Shown piece by piece: positions 17,226 through 30,753 of a stretch of 64,000 nt of DNA. Position 1 is the first letter of the stretch, and every line of letters starts with the position of its first letter. Made by a program: the position numbers and the translations under genes. The notes under the pieces were generated by a model that ran no database searches, was not told where the DNA came from, and was given only the letters and a program-made list of their open reading frames with translations. This stretch comes from Pseudomonas ekonensis (GTDB lineage: Bacteria > Pseudomonadota > Gammaproteobacteria > Pseudomonadales > Pseudomonadaceae), in contig NZ_JAHSTS010000001.1 in NCBI RefSeq assembly GCF_019145435.1, forward strand, positions 572,001 to 636,000, read 5' to 3'.

Positions 17226-18845
17226 TCAGGCGACCGCCGCGTCCTGCGGCTCGAAGCTGTCGGCCCGCGCCATCTGCCACATCCGCGAATAGAACTCCCC
17301 GTTCACCTCCCCGGTGAGCAGTTCCCCCGGTTTGAGGAACACATGCAACTGCGAGAATAGCTTGATCTCGGTGGCCGACATGCGCCGCACCAGGTGCTTG
17401 GCCGACAGTTGCGACGGGTGTTCCAGCCCGGCGGCCGCCAGCATTTCGGCCAGGGCCTTGAGCGTGTTGCGGTGGAAGTTGTAGACCCGCTGAGCCTTGT
17501 CCGGCACCACCAGGGCGCGTTGGCGCAGGGCGTCCTGGGTGGCGACGCCGGTCGGGCATTTGTTGGTGTGGCAGCTCTGCGACTGGATGCAGCCGATGGC
17601 GAACATGAAGCCGCGCGCCGAGTTGGCCCAGTCGGCGCCGATGGCCAGCACGCTGGCGATGTCGAAGGCGCTGACGATTTTGCCGCTGGCGCCGAGCTTG
17701 ATCTTGTCCCGCAGGTTCAGGCCCACCAGGGTGTTGTGGACGAACAGCAGGCCTTCGCGCATCGGCACGCCGATGTGGTCGGTGAACTCCACGGGGGCGG
17801 CGCCGGTGCCGCCTTCCTTGCCGTCCACCACGATGAAGTCCGGCAGGATGCCCGTCTCCAGCATGGCCTTGGCGATGCCCATGAACTCCCACGGATGGCC
17901 CAGGCAGAACTTGAAGCCCACCGGCTTGCCGCCGGACAGCTCACGCAACTGCTTGATGAACTGCATCATCTCCAGCGGCGTGGAGAAGGCGCTGTGGCGC
18001 GACGGCGAGATGCAGTCCTCGCCCATGGAGATGCCGCGGGTGTCGGCGATCTCCCGGGTCACCTTGTGCTTGGGCAGGATGCCGCCGTGGCCGGGCTTGG
18101 CGCCCTGGCTCATCTTGATTTCGATCATCCGCACCTGCGGGTTCTGCGCCTGGGCGGCGAAGCGCTCCGGGTCGAAGCGGCCGTCGGCGGTGCGGCAGCC
18201 GAAGTAGCCGCTGCCCAGCTCCCAGGTCAGGTCGCCGCCGTGTTCGCGGTGGTAGGGGCTGATGCTGCCTTCGCCGGTGTCGTGGGCGAAGTTGCCCAGC
18301 TTGGCGCCCTGGTTCAGGGCGCGGATGGCGTTGGCGCTGAGGGAGCCGAAGCTCATGGCCGAGATGTTGAACACCGACGCCGAGTACGGCTGGGTGCACT
18401 GCGGGCCGCCGACGGTGACGCGGAACGTGTTCGGGTCGCTCAGCGGCGCGGGGCGCATCGAGTGGCCGATGAACTCGAAGCCGGACTGGTACACGTCGAT
18501 CAGGGTGCCGAAGGGTTTGTCGGCGGTCTCGTTCTTGGCCCGGGAATACACCAGCGAACGCTGGGCCCGGGAGAAGGGCAGGGCGTCGCTGTCGGACTCC
18601 AGCAGGTACTGGCGGATCTCCGGGCGGATGCCTTCGACCAGGTAGCGGATGTTGCCCAGGATCGGATAGTTGCGGCGCACCGCGTGGGGGCTCTGCATCA
18701 GGTCGAACAGGCCCAGCAGGCTCAGCACGCCGGTGACGGCGGTGAAGGGCCACAGCCAGTCGTGGTCGAGGAAGGGCAGGCTGGCGAGCGTGAAGATCAC
18801 GCAGGCGGCAAAGAAGGCGTAGCGGCTCAGGAGGGACAGGCTCAT
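17226..18845 (-). CDS. FMN-binding glutamate synthase family protein (GltB central domain, membrane-anchored)
   Basis: This 539-residue protein has two N-terminal hydrophobic segments (about 8-25 and 30-45). A full glutamate synthase FMN barrel follows, with the stretches ISAMSFGSLSANAI, EGSISPYHREHGGDL, IEIKMSQGAKPGHGG and VDGKEGGTGAAP. A 3Fe-4S cysteine pattern C-x5-C-x4-C is present (CIQSQSCHTNKC). The amidotransferase domain of true GltB is missing, as in archaeal-type and stand-alone GltB-domain proteins, so ordinary glutamate synthesis from glutamine is unlikely without a partner. No partner lies next to it. Substrate is unknown. Confidence 0.8.
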   Translation of the reverse strand: MSLSLLSRYAFFAACVIFTLASLPFLDHDWLWPFTAVTGVLSLLGLFDLMQSPHAVRRNYPILGNIRYLVEGIRPEIRQYLLESDSDALPFSRAQRSLVYSRAKNETADKPFGTLIDVYQSGFEFIGHSMRPAPLSDPNTFRVTVGGPQCTQPYSASVFNISAMSFGSLSANAIRALNQGAKLGNFAHDTGEGSISPYHREHGGDLTWELGSGYFGCRTADGRFDPERFAAQAQNPQVRMIEIKMSQGAKPGHGGILPKHKVTREIADTRGISMGEDCISPSRHSAFSTPLEMMQFIKQLRELSGGKPVGFKFCLGHPWEFMGIAKAMLETGILPDFIVVDGKEGGTGAAPVEFTDHIGVPMREGLLFVHNTLVGLNLRDKIKLGASGKIVSAFDIASVLAIGADWANSARGFMFAIGCIQSQSCHTNKCPTGVATQDALRQRALVVPDKAQRVYNFHRNTLKALAEMLAAAGLEHPSQLSAKHLVRRMSATEIKLFSQLHVFLKPGELLTGEVNGEFYSRMWQMARADSFEPQDAAVA

Positions 18846-19158
18846 ACGGTTTCCTTGGGTTCGGACTCGGTATCGGTCTGCGGCAGGCAGGTTCTTGTGG
18901 CGAGGGACATCTCCAGGTCACGGAGCTGTGCTGCATGCCGAGGGTCTTCAGGCGTTTTGCGCCTGAATAACGGTGTTTTTATGGGCTTGCACGGTTTTGA
19001 CGGCGACTGGCAGCTTACGGGCGATTTCCTTGCCGGGGCAACCGTCGGGCATCGGGCGGCCATTGAACGGGATTCGCCCGGCCATGACATTGCGACGAAA
19101 GTCGCGCTGGCCATGCCCGACCGGTCCGCATGCGTCCTGTGGGAATGGCGGTCTGCCG
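18846..19158. other. Intergenic region upstream of the GltB-domain gene
   Basis: No convincing gene is seen in these 313 bases. The segment should hold the promoter of the GltB-domain gene and the 3' end of the kinase operon. One hairpin is visible: an 8-bp stem TTCAGGCG / CGCCTGAA at 18947-18967 with a TTTTG loop. Confidence 0.5.
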
Positions 19159-20562
19159 TCAGGCCGCCGGCCGGTTCTGGCGCAGCGGCAGTTCCACGCG
19201 GAAGGTGGTGCCTGCGCCGAGCTCGCTGCGCACCGAAATCTCCCCGCCGTGCTTTTTCACGATGCCGTAGGACAGGGACAGCCCCAGCCCGGTCCCCTGG
19301 CCCACCGGTTTGGTGGTGAAGAACGGGTCGAAGATCTTTTGCAGGGTGTCGGGCGCGATCCCTGAACCGGTGTCGGCGACCTCGACCCAGGCCGTGTCCG
19401 CCCGTTGCCCGGTGCGCAAGGTGATGGTGCCGCGTTCCGGGCCCATGGCCTGCGCCGCGTTGACGATCAGGTTCATGATCACCTGGTTGATCTGCGACGG
19501 CAGGCATTCGATGTCCGGCAACGGCTGGTATTCCTTGACCACGTCGGCCTTGTACTTGAGTTCGTTGGCGACGATGTTCAGGGTCGATTCGATGCCCAGC
19601 TGCAGGTTGGCCCACTGCCATTCCTGGTTGGTGTCGACCCGGGAAAAGTCCTTCAGGTCCTTGACGATCCGGCCGACCCGGCCGATGCCTTCCTTGGATT
19701 CGCCGATCAGCAGGGGAATGTCCTCCAGCAGGAAATCCAGCTCCAGCCGCGCGCGCAGTTGCTCAAGCTGCGCCGCCGCGCCGGTCTCCAGCGACCGGCT
19801 GGCGGCGGCGTAGGCGTCGAGCATCTCCAGCAACTGCTTGATGTAGCCGTCCAGGGTGCCGAGGTTGGAGGAAATGAACCCGATCGGGTTGTTGATCTCG
19901 TGGGCGACCCCCGCCGCCAGTTGGCCCAGCGAGGCCAGTTTCTCCGACTGCACCAGTTGCCCTTCCAGTTGCCGGCGCTCGTCGATCTCCCGTTGCAGGG
20001 CTTCGCTGGCCTGGCGGAACTGGGCGGTGCCTTCGTCCACCAGTTGCTCCAGGTGATGCATCTGGATCGAGGCCCGTTCGGTCATCTCCCATTTGGTCAG
20101 CAGGGTGTTGGCCATTTGCTGGACTTCGATGTTGTCGAACGGCTTTTTCAGGATCAGCAGACGGTCATGGGCCTGGAGGCGATCCAGCAACTCGTCCCAC
20201 GAGTAGTCGGAGTAGGCGGTGCACACCACCACCTGCAGTTTCGGATCCTCTTGCCACAAATGCTCGATCGTCTTCGCCCCGTCCCAGCCGTCGGGCATGC
20301 GCATGTCGACGAAGGCCACGGCGTAGGGGCGGCTGTCTCGCAGGGCCTGCACGAGCTTGCCCAGGCCTTCCTGGCCGCCGTAGGCCGAGTCCAGCTCGAA
20401 GACAGGCCGGTCGGCCTTGATCTCACTGCCGAACAGGGCCGCTTCCATTTCGTCCAGCTGCGCCGAGCCGGCCCGCGCCGGGGTGAGGATCTTGCGAAAG
20501 TCGTCGTGGATCGACGGGGTGTCGTCGATCAGCAGGATGCGCCGGTTGGACTGTTCGCTCAT
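19159..20562 (-). CDS. Hybrid signalling protein: N-terminal receiver plus histidine kinase
   Basis: A 467-residue soluble protein. Residues 1-160 form a receiver with the acidic pair in [12 protein letters not shown], phospho-acceptor Asp in FVDMRMP and Lys in LKKPFD. An extra segment between the first and second core strands makes it longer than a standard receiver. A coiled coil follows, then an H-box ([12 protein letters not shown]), an N-box ([12 protein letters not shown]) and the G boxes [11 protein letters not shown] and [13 protein letters not shown]. It could accept phosphate from the adjacent kinase and pass it on. The start overlaps the upstream kinase stop by four bases (ATGA) and has a strong GGAGG. 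It ends the five-gene operon. Confidence 0.82.
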   Translation of the reverse strand: MSEQSNRRILLIDDTPSIHDDFRKILTPARAGSAQLDEMEAALFGSEIKADRPVFELDSAYGGQEGLGKLVQALRDSRPYAVAFVDMRMPDGWDGAKTIEHLWQEDPKLQVVVCTAYSDYSWDELLDRLQAHDRLLILKKPFDNIEVQQMANTLLTKWEMTERASIQMHHLEQLVDEGTAQFRQASEALQREIDERRQLEGQLVQSEKLASLGQLAAGVAHEINNPIGFISSNLGTLDGYIKQLLEMLDAYAAASRSLETGAAAQLEQLRARLELDFLLEDIPLLIGESKEGIGRVGRIVKDLKDFSRVDTNQEWQWANLQLGIESTLNIVANELKYKADVVKEYQPLPDIECLPSQINQVIMNLIVNAAQAMGPERGTITLRTGQRADTAWVEVADTGSGIAPDTLQKIFDPFFTTKPVGQGTGLGLSLSYGIVKKHGGEISVRSELGAGTTFRVELPLRQNRPAA

Positions 20563-22373
20563 GCGTCCTCCGTAACCCGCACCAACGGGATCTGCAAGGT
20601 GAACAGCGCACCCCGGCCCGGTCCGTCGCTGTGGGCGGTGAGGTGGCCGTTCATTTCGATCGCCGCCAGGGCGCAGCTGTGCAGGCCGAAGCCGTGGCCG
20701 TCCTTGCGGGTGGTGAAGCCGTGGGCAAAGATGCGGGTCATGTTCTCCGGGGCGATGCCTTCGCCGTCGTCCTTGACGCTGATCTGCACGAAGCTGTCGT
20801 CGACGATCTCCACCCCCAGGGTGATCTGCCGCGGGCGGTTGCTCAGGTCGGCCATGGCGTACTTGGCGTTGCTGATCAGGTTGATCAGGATCAGCAGCAG
20901 GCGGTGCCTGTCGCCCATGATCTGCGGCACCTCGGCGTAGGCCTTGACCACCGTGACGTGGTGCCGGTTCAGCGCGCCGGCGTTCATGCGCAGGGCGTCA
21001 TCGAGCAACTGGCCGACGTACAGCGGTTCGGTCAGGCTGTTGGCCCCGGCGTAGGATTGCTGCGTGGCGACGATGTCCTTGATGTGATCGACGCTCTTGC
21101 TCATCTGGGTCAGTTCGTCGGCCATGTCCTGCTGTTCCCGGGCGATGGCCTCCGCCAACTGGTTGAGGTAGCCGGGCAGCAGCTTGCCTTTTTCGTCCCG
21201 GGTCAGGAACTCGCCCAGGTCCTCGGCGTGCGCGTTCATCAGCTGCATCGCCTTGCCCAGGCCTTGGGCCTTGCTGCTGCGCAGCCTGCGCGAGATCAGG
21301 TCGGAGGAGATGTTCACGCTGTTGAGGACGTTGCCGACGTTGTGCAGCACGTTGGTGGCGATCTCGGCCATGCCCGCATGGCGTGCGGCGTCGAGCAGTT
21401 CGCTCTGGGCGCCCTTGAGCTCGCGGGTGCGTTCCTCGACCCGTTGCTCCAGCTCTTCGTTGGCGGTCTGCAGGGCCTTGTTGACCCGGTTGATCTCGCT
21501 GAAGCTGCGGATCAGGCGGACGGTCAGCCACACCAGCGTCAAGACCAGCAGACCGGAAAACACCAGCAGGTAGAAGTGGTAGCGCTGATCGATCCTTTCC
21601 ACCCGTTGCTGGTCGCTGTCGAGCAGGCCGGTGATGGCGTCCAGCCGTTCGGCCACCGGCACCGCTTCGATGTCTTGCAGCAGGCCGTTGACGATCGGCT
21701 GCTCGCGCAGGATCAGCGCCACATGGGCGCTCAGGATCCGGATCGGATCCTGGAACGACGCCGGCAGCCGCTGCGCATTCACCGCCAGCTTGTTCAGCCC
21801 CAGCTGGATGTCGACGGCCTTGTCGTCGGAGGCGACCTGGGCGAACTCCAGGCTGCTGAGCAGCAGGTCGTAGGTGTCGCTGGCGATGTTGAGCAGGCGC
21901 GACGGGTCGGCCTGGGGCACGTTGGCCAGTTGCGCCTGGATGTCGTCGTCGGCGGTGGGCAAGAACGCCAGGGAATTGCGCAGCAGGGCATTGTGCGACT
22001 TGAACCGCTCCACCAGCCGGATCTTTTCCTGCATCGCCCCGAGGAAGCCTTCGTGGGCATCGTTCCACAGCCCGGAGTCGTTGCGGCCGTGGCCCGACTC
22101 CATGCTGTCGAAGCGCTCCCACAGGCGGTTCATCTCGTTCATCGGCGCCACCAGCGGGTCGTAGTTGTGGGCAATCGCCACCCGCGCCTTGAGCACCTCG
22201 GTTTCCCATTGGGCGTCCTGCTGCTTGATCTGACGGATCAGGTCCCGGGACTCGGTGTAGGCCGCCGTCTTTTCGGAGCTCGACTTCAGGTACAGAAAGA
22301 TCAGGATCGACGCCAGCACCAGCGCCATGACGGCCAGCAGCAGCAGGCTGGTGCGGCGCGAAATGTCGGTCAT
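20559..22373 (-). CDS. Membrane sensor histidine kinase
   Basis: A 604-residue protein with transmembrane segments at about 8-29 and 265-287 flanking a mostly helical periplasmic sensor region. A coiled coil (EELEQRVEERTREL) follows, then an H-box variant (GMAEIATNVLHNVGNVLNSV), an N-box (INLISNAKYAM) and a G-box region (VKDDGEGIAPENM, HGFGLHSCALAA). No receiver is attached. I chose the ATG at 22373, five codons inside the longest frame, because it overlaps the peroxidase stop as ATGA and has GGGAGG upstream. The direct overlap with a periplasmic haem peroxidase gene suggests that the kinase and peroxidase act together. The signal sensed is unknown. Confidence 0.8.
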   Translation of the reverse strand: MTDISRRTSLLLLAVMALVLASILIFLYLKSSSEKTAAYTESRDLIRQIKQQDAQWETEVLKARVAIAHNYDPLVAPMNEMNRLWERFDSMESGHGRNDSGLWNDAHEGFLGAMQEKIRLVERFKSHNALLRNSLAFLPTADDDIQAQLANVPQADPSRLLNIASDTYDLLLSSLEFAQVASDDKAVDIQLGLNKLAVNAQRLPASFQDPIRILSAHVALILREQPIVNGLLQDIEAVPVAERLDAITGLLDSDQQRVERIDQRYHFYLLVFSGLLVLTLVWLTVRLIRSFSEINRVNKALQTANEELEQRVEERTRELKGAQSELLDAARHAGMAEIATNVLHNVGNVLNSVNISSDLISRRLRSSKAQGLGKAMQLMNAHAEDLGEFLTRDEKGKLLPGYLNQLAEAIAREQQDMADELTQMSKSVDHIKDIVATQQSYAGANSLTEPLYVGQLLDDALRMNAGALNRHHVTVVKAYAEVPQIMGDRHRLLLILINLISNAKYAMADLSNRPRQITLGVEIVDDSFVQISVKDDGEGIAPENMTRIFAHGFTTRKDGHGFGLHSCALAAIEMNGHLTAHSDGPGRGALFTLQIPLVRVTEDA

Positions 22374-23328
22374 GGCTGGCCCTCCCATTGTCCGCTCAGG
22401 GTCTTGAGGAAGCGGATGATCAGATCCTTGTCTTCACCGCTGGGCTCGCGCCCCAACTGGTAGCGGAACATCACATCGACGGCCTGTTCGAGCGTGGCCG
22501 CCGAACCGTCGTGGAAGTACGGCGCGGTCAGCGCGACGTTGCGCAGGCTCGGCACCTTGAACACGGCGCGGTCGTTTTCGTCGCCGGTGACGTTGAAGCG
22601 CCCCAGGTCCGCCTCGGTCGGGTTGCCGCGGTCGGCCACGTAATCGCCGAACACGCCGAACTTCTGGAACATGTTGCCGCCGATGTTCACCCCCTGATGG
22701 CAGGCGATGCAGCCGTAGTCCTTGAAGCGCTGGTAGCCGTACTTCTCTTCCAGGGTCAGGATGTCCGTGTCCCCCGAGAGGTAGCGGTCAAAGCGCGAGC
22801 GCGGGCTCAACAGGGTGCGCTCGTAGTCGGCCAGGGCGCCCTGGATGTTGGCCGGGGTCACCGCATCGGGGTAGGCGGCGGCAAAGGCCCGGCGGTAGTC
22901 GGGATCCGCGCCGATCTTGCGCACGACGGTGTCCCAGTCGCTGCCCATTTCGACAGGGCTGGAGACCACGCCATGGACCTGTTCCTCCAGCGTCTTGGCC
23001 CGGCCGTCCCAGAACTGGCGGAAGTTGAGGCTGGCGTTGAGCACGCTCGGCGTGTTGACGCTGACCGGCCTGCCGTCGAACCCGATGGAGAAGGCCCGGG
23101 CGTCGGCGCCGCCCTTGTCCAGGTGATGGCAACTGGCGCATGACAGCGTGTCGTTGGCCGACAGCCGCGGATCGTTGAACAGCTTGCGGCCCAGCTCCAC
23201 CCGCGCAGGATCCAGCGGCGGCGCGTCCGGCAGGGGCTTGAGCGGTTCGTCCAGCGGCTCCGCGCCGGCGTCGGCACACAGCCCGCACAGCAAGGCGGCC
23301 AGCAGAAGGGGAATCGGCCGCAGGCGGT

Positions 23329-23332
<4 letters not shown>
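22370..23332 (-). CDS. Di-haem cytochrome c peroxidase (CcpA/MauG family)
   Basis: A 320-residue periplasmic protein with a signal peptide (MNRLRPIPLLLAALLCGLCADAGA). Two c-type haem motifs are visible: CASCH in the N-terminal domain and CIACH in the C-terminal domain. Conserved stretches include LGRKLFNDPRLS, FWDGRAKTLEEQ and VPSLRNVALTAPYFHDGS. The family reduces hydrogen peroxide using cytochrome c or performs MauG-like oxidations. The gene is embedded in a signalling operon, overlapping the GGDEF-EAL gene upstream and the kinase gene downstream by four bases each, which is unusual for a respiratory enzyme. ATG 23332 is the only start that gives a signal peptide. Confidence 0.87.
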
Positions 23333-27458
<4,126 letters not shown>

Positions 27459-27642
27459 GCCGCAGAACCCGATGAATGCACGGCCGTTGTCGGGATCATC
27501 CTTATTCCCTCGTCTCAGACCGGCGCAGGGGCCGGTCGCGGATCAATGAACCAAGCATAGTTGCCCCGCGCGAATTCGCCCGCACGCCGTCGGGCGATCA
27601 TTTGCGCCGCCGGGGCGAAAATCATCTAGCCTTTGGGCAGGC

Positions 27643-29067
27643 ATGGACAAGCGACGCGGTCTGGGCATGCCCCCCACGACAGCCGTTGCGTTCGAGGCCC
27701 CTGCCATGGAAGAGCAATCCGTCCCCACGCCCGAGAACCGTCCCCAGGTGCTTTTGGTGGATGACGAGGAACCGATCCTCAACAGCCTGCGCCGCCTGCT
27801 GCGCGGCCAGCCCTACGATGTGCTGCTGGCCAACAGCGGCGCCCGGGCGCTGGAGATCCTGGCGCAGCAGCCGGTGGATCTGGTGATGAGCGACGCGCGC
27901 ATGCCCAACATGGACGGCGCCACGCTGCTGGCCCGCATCCACGAGGCCTATCCGTCGACGGTGCGGATCATGCTGACCGGCTACGCCGACCCTTCGGCGA
28001 TCATCAAGGCCATCAACGAAGGCCGGATCCACCGCTACATCAGCAAGCCCTGGAATGATGAGGAAATGCTCCTGACCCTGCGCCAGGCCCTTGAGCATCA
28101 GCACCTGGAGCGCGAGCGCCAGCGCCTGGAGCAGTTGATCCGGCTGCAGAACGAAAAGCTCAAGACGCTCAACGGCAACCTGGAGAAGCGTGTCGCCGCC
28201 CGCACCGCCGAACTGCAGCAGACCGCCGACATGCTCGACCTGGCCTACGAGGAGCTCAAGCGCAGCTACGTGACCGGCACGGAAGTGTTTTCGCTGCTGG
28301 CCAACCTGCGCCTGCCGCCCGCCAAGCAGACCAACCGGCAGATCATCGAACTGATGCGCGCCTGCTGCCGGCACTTCGGCCTGGACGAGGCCGCAAGCCG
28401 CGACCTGACCATGGCGGCGGCGCTCTACAACGTCGGCAAGCTGAGCTGGACGGACAGCATGATGGTGACCCCCTCGGACCTGCTGCATCACGTCGAGCGC
28501 GAACGTTACCGGGCCTACCCCAAGCAGAGCGAGTCGGTGCTCATGGCCCTCGATCCGATGAAGGATGCCGCCCGCCTGATCCTCCATCACCAGGAGCACT
28601 GGGACGGCGGCGGCTTTCCCGACCGGCTCCGGGGCGAGGCGATCCCGTTCGGCTCGCGCCTGCTGAAGCTGGCGGTGGATTTCGTCGAGCTGCAACGGGG
28701 TCTGATCCTGGAGCGGCAGATGAACAGCGACGAGGCGCTGCTGTACCTGCGCCAGTACGCCGGGCGGCTGTATGACCCGGGGCTGATCGAGGATTTCATC
28801 CTGGTCTGCGCGCAGGTGATGAACGACGTCGTGCTGGCGGATCCGGCGGTCAAGGTGCTGAGCACCCGCGAATTGGCGGCGGGCATGGTGCTGGCGCGCA
28901 ACCTCAACGCCGACAACGGCATGCTGCTGCTCAACGCCGGCAAGGTGCTGAGCGGGCCGCTGGTGGACAAGCTGATCGCTTTCGAGGCGATGGAAGGCGG
29001 GCAGTACAAGGTATTCGTCAAGGTGCCGGAGGAGGCCGGAACCGGGCTGCTGATCCAGGGCGGATGA
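27643..29067 (+). CDS. Receiver protein with degenerate HD-GYP domain
   Basis: A 474-residue RpfG-like protein divergent from the kinase operon. The receiver has VLLVDDEEPIL, SDARMPNMDG and SKPWND and is of a different type from the three neighbouring receivers. A coiled coil follows, then an HD-GYP-like domain in which the HD pair is YN (AAALYNVGK), HHE is HQE, GYP is GFP (HWDGGGFPDRL) and the later metal-binding aspartates are lost (LKLAVDFVEL). Phosphodiesterase activity is therefore unlikely; a binding or regulatory role is inferred. The start could be ATG 27643, 27667 or 27706; the last has a GAGG nine bases upstream. Confidence 0.8.
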   Translation: MDKRRGLGMPPTTAVAFEAPAMEEQSVPTPENRPQVLLVDDEEPILNSLRRLLRGQPYDVLLANSGARALEILAQQPVDLVMSDARMPNMDGATLLARIHEAYPSTVRIMLTGYADPSAIIKAINEGRIHRYISKPWNDEEMLLTLRQALEHQHLERERQRLEQLIRLQNEKLKTLNGNLEKRVAARTAELQQTADMLDLAYEELKRSYVTGTEVFSLLANLRLPPAKQTNRQIIELMRACCRHFGLDEAASRDLTMAAALYNVGKLSWTDSMMVTPSDLLHHVERERYRAYPKQSESVLMALDPMKDAARLILHHQEHWDGGGFPDRLRGEAIPFGSRLLKLAVDFVELQRGLILERQMNSDEALLYLRQYAGRLYDPGLIEDFILVCAQVMNDVVLADPAVKVLSTRELAAGMVLARNLNADNGMLLLNAGKVLSGPLVDKLIAFEAMEGGQYKVFVKVPEEAGTGLLIQGG

Positions 29068-29123
29068 CGCCGCTGCGCCGGCATGGGATCCTTGCGGCTT
29101 TTCCCCAAGGCCCCGGCTGACCC

Positions 29124-29552
29124 ATGACTTCTGCTTCTGTTGCCCCGTCCCGCATCATCCGCATCGCCGCCGCCCTGCTGATCGGCCCCGACGGCCGTAC
29201 CCTGCTGGTGCGCAAGCGCGGCACCGCCGCGTTCATGCAGCCCGGCGGCAAGATCGAGCCCCATGAATTGCCGGTGCAGGCCCTGGCCCGCGAGCTGGAA
29301 GAGGAACTGGGCCTGGTCATCGATCCGGCGCAGGCCGGCTTCCTGGGGCGGTTCGACGCGCCCGCCGCCAATGAACCGGGCTTCACCGTGCAGGCGGACA
29401 TCTTCCGGCTGGACATCGCCGCCCAGGTGTCCCCGGCGGCGGAGATCGAAGAAGTGAGCTGGATCGATCCGCAGACCGACGGCGGGCTGGTGCTGGCGCC
29501 ATTGACACGGGACCTGATCTTGCCGTTCTATCGGGCCTCGCTGACCGCCTGA
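29124..29552 (+). CDS. Nudix hydrolase
   Basis: A 142-residue single-domain protein with a complete Nudix box starting at GGKIEPHE and continuing through ARELEEELGL (G-x5-E-x7-REUxEExGU). The family hydrolyses nucleoside diphosphates linked to another moiety, using Mg2+. The substrate cannot be deduced. It is the first of three plus-strand genes (Nudix, LysE, GNAT) that may form an operon. Its stop codon lies within an 8-bp tandem repeat. Confidence 0.82.
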   Translation: MTSASVAPSRIIRIAAALLIGPDGRTLLVRKRGTAAFMQPGGKIEPHELPVQALARELEEELGLVIDPAQAGFLGRFDAPAANEPGFTVQADIFRLDIAAQVSPAAEIEEVSWIDPQTDGGLVLAPLTRDLILPFYRASLTA

Positions 29553-29572
29553 CCGCCTGACCGCCTGATCGC
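29541..29572 (+). repeat. 8-bp tandem repeat (four copies) over the Nudix stop codon
   Basis: Three perfect copies of CTGACCGC and one imperfect copy (CTGATCGC) lie head to tail. The Nudix stop is inside the second copy. The unit is not a multiple of three, so copy changes can alter the reading frame. Confidence 0.8.
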
Positions 29573-29590
29573 CCACGCAAGGAGCCCGCC

Positions 29591-30229
29591 ATGATCCCGC
29601 TGCACGACCTGCTGATTTTCGCCGCCGCCGCGCTGCTGATGGTGCTGACGCCGGGGCCGAACATGATCTACCTGATTTCACGTTCGATCTGTCAGGGGCG
29701 CCGGGCGGGGGTGACCTCGCTGCTCGGCGTGGTGGCGGGGTTCTTCGTGCACCTGTTCGCGGCGGCGGCGGGCCTGACCGCCGTGTTCCTCGCGGTGCCG
29801 ATGGCCTACGAAGCGCTGAAATGGGCCGGCGCGCTGTACCTGTTGTGGCTGGCCTGGCAGGCGGTCAAGCCCGGTGCGCGCTCTCCGTTCGAAGTGCAGG
29901 CGTTGCCGGCCGACTCCCCGCGCAAACTGATCACCATGGGTTTTCTCACCAGCGCCCTGAACCCGAAGATCGCGGTGTTCTACCTCTCGGTGTTTCCGCA
30001 GTTCATCACCCCGGAGCACGGCTCGGTGTTCAGCCAGAGCATCGTGCTGGGCCTGACCCAGATCAGCGTCAGCTTCAGCGTCAACCTGATGATCGCGTTG
30101 TCGGCGGCGGGCATCGCCTCGTGGTTTGCCCACAACCCGACGTGGCTGGCGGCCCAGCGTTATTTCATGGGGTTCGTGCTCGGCGGGCTGGCGCTGCGCC
30201 TGATGCTTGAGCAGCGCAGGACCGCGTGA
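29591..30229 (+). CDS. LysE/RhtB family amino acid exporter
   Basis: A 212-residue inner-membrane protein with about six hydrophobic segments. The N-terminal signature LTPGPNMIYLISRSICQGRRAG and the middle motif LTSALNPKIAVFYLSVFPQF are diagnostic for LysE/RhtB exporters, which expel amino acids such as homoserine, threonine or lysine by proton exchange. A good AAGGAG lies upstream of ATG 29591. The end overlaps or abuts the acetyltransferase gene, which suggests co-expression. The substrate is unknown. Confidence 0.85.
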   Translation: MIPLHDLLIFAAAALLMVLTPGPNMIYLISRSICQGRRAGVTSLLGVVAGFFVHLFAAAAGLTAVFLAVPMAYEALKWAGALYLLWLAWQAVKPGARSPFEVQALPADSPRKLITMGFLTSALNPKIAVFYLSVFPQFITPEHGSVFSQSIVLGLTQISVSFSVNLMIALSAAGIASWFAHNPTWLAAQRYFMGFVLGGLALRLMLEQRRTA

Positions 30230-30729
30230 GCATGTGGATCGAGCGGCTCGATGCCAGTCACGCCCTGGCCTACCGGGAACTGATGCTCGAAGCCTACGAC
30301 TGCCACCCGCAGGCCTTCACCTCCAGTGTGCGCGAGCGGGCGGCGATGCCGCTGAGTTGGTGGGAGTCGCGGCTCACCGGCAAGCTCGACGTGGTGCTCG
30401 GCGCGTTCGAGGCCGGCAGGCTGGCCGGCATCGTCGGCCTGGCGTTCGAGTCCCGGGAAAAGGCCCGGCACAAGGCGACGCTGTTCGGTTTGTACGTGTC
30501 GGCGCCGCATTGCCGCCGCGGCGCGGGCCGCCAGTTGCTGCAGGCCGCCCTGGCCGAGGCGCAGAGCCGCCCGGAACTGAAGCTCATCCAGCTGACCGTC
30601 ACCGCCGGCAACGACGCGGCGCTGAACCTCTACCGGCGCTGCGGTTTCATCCAGTTCGGCCAGGAGCCCATGGCCGTGCGGGTGGGCGAGGACTACTTCG
30701 ACAAGCTGCACCTGTGGCGCGAACTCTGA
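30226..30729 (+). CDS. GNAT family N-acetyltransferase
   Basis: A 167-residue single-domain acetyltransferase. The acetyl-CoA binding motif is visible as LYVSAPHCRRGAGRQLLQAAL, followed by LTVTAGNDAALNLYRRCGF, the usual motif B. GTG 30226 would overlap the LysE stop (GTGA); ATG 30232 is two codons further in and equally plausible. The likely substrate is a small amine or amino acid, possibly related to the neighbouring exporter, but this is inference. Confidence 0.82.
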   Translation: MSMWIERLDASHALAYRELMLEAYDCHPQAFTSSVRERAAMPLSWWESRLTGKLDVVLGAFEAGRLAGIVGLAFESREKARHKATLFGLYVSAPHCRRGAGRQLLQAALAEAQSRPELKLIQLTVTAGNDAALNLYRRCGFIQFGQEPMAVRVGEDYFDKLHLWREL

Positions 30730-30753
30730 AGGTTCCGGGCAAGACTGTTCCGC

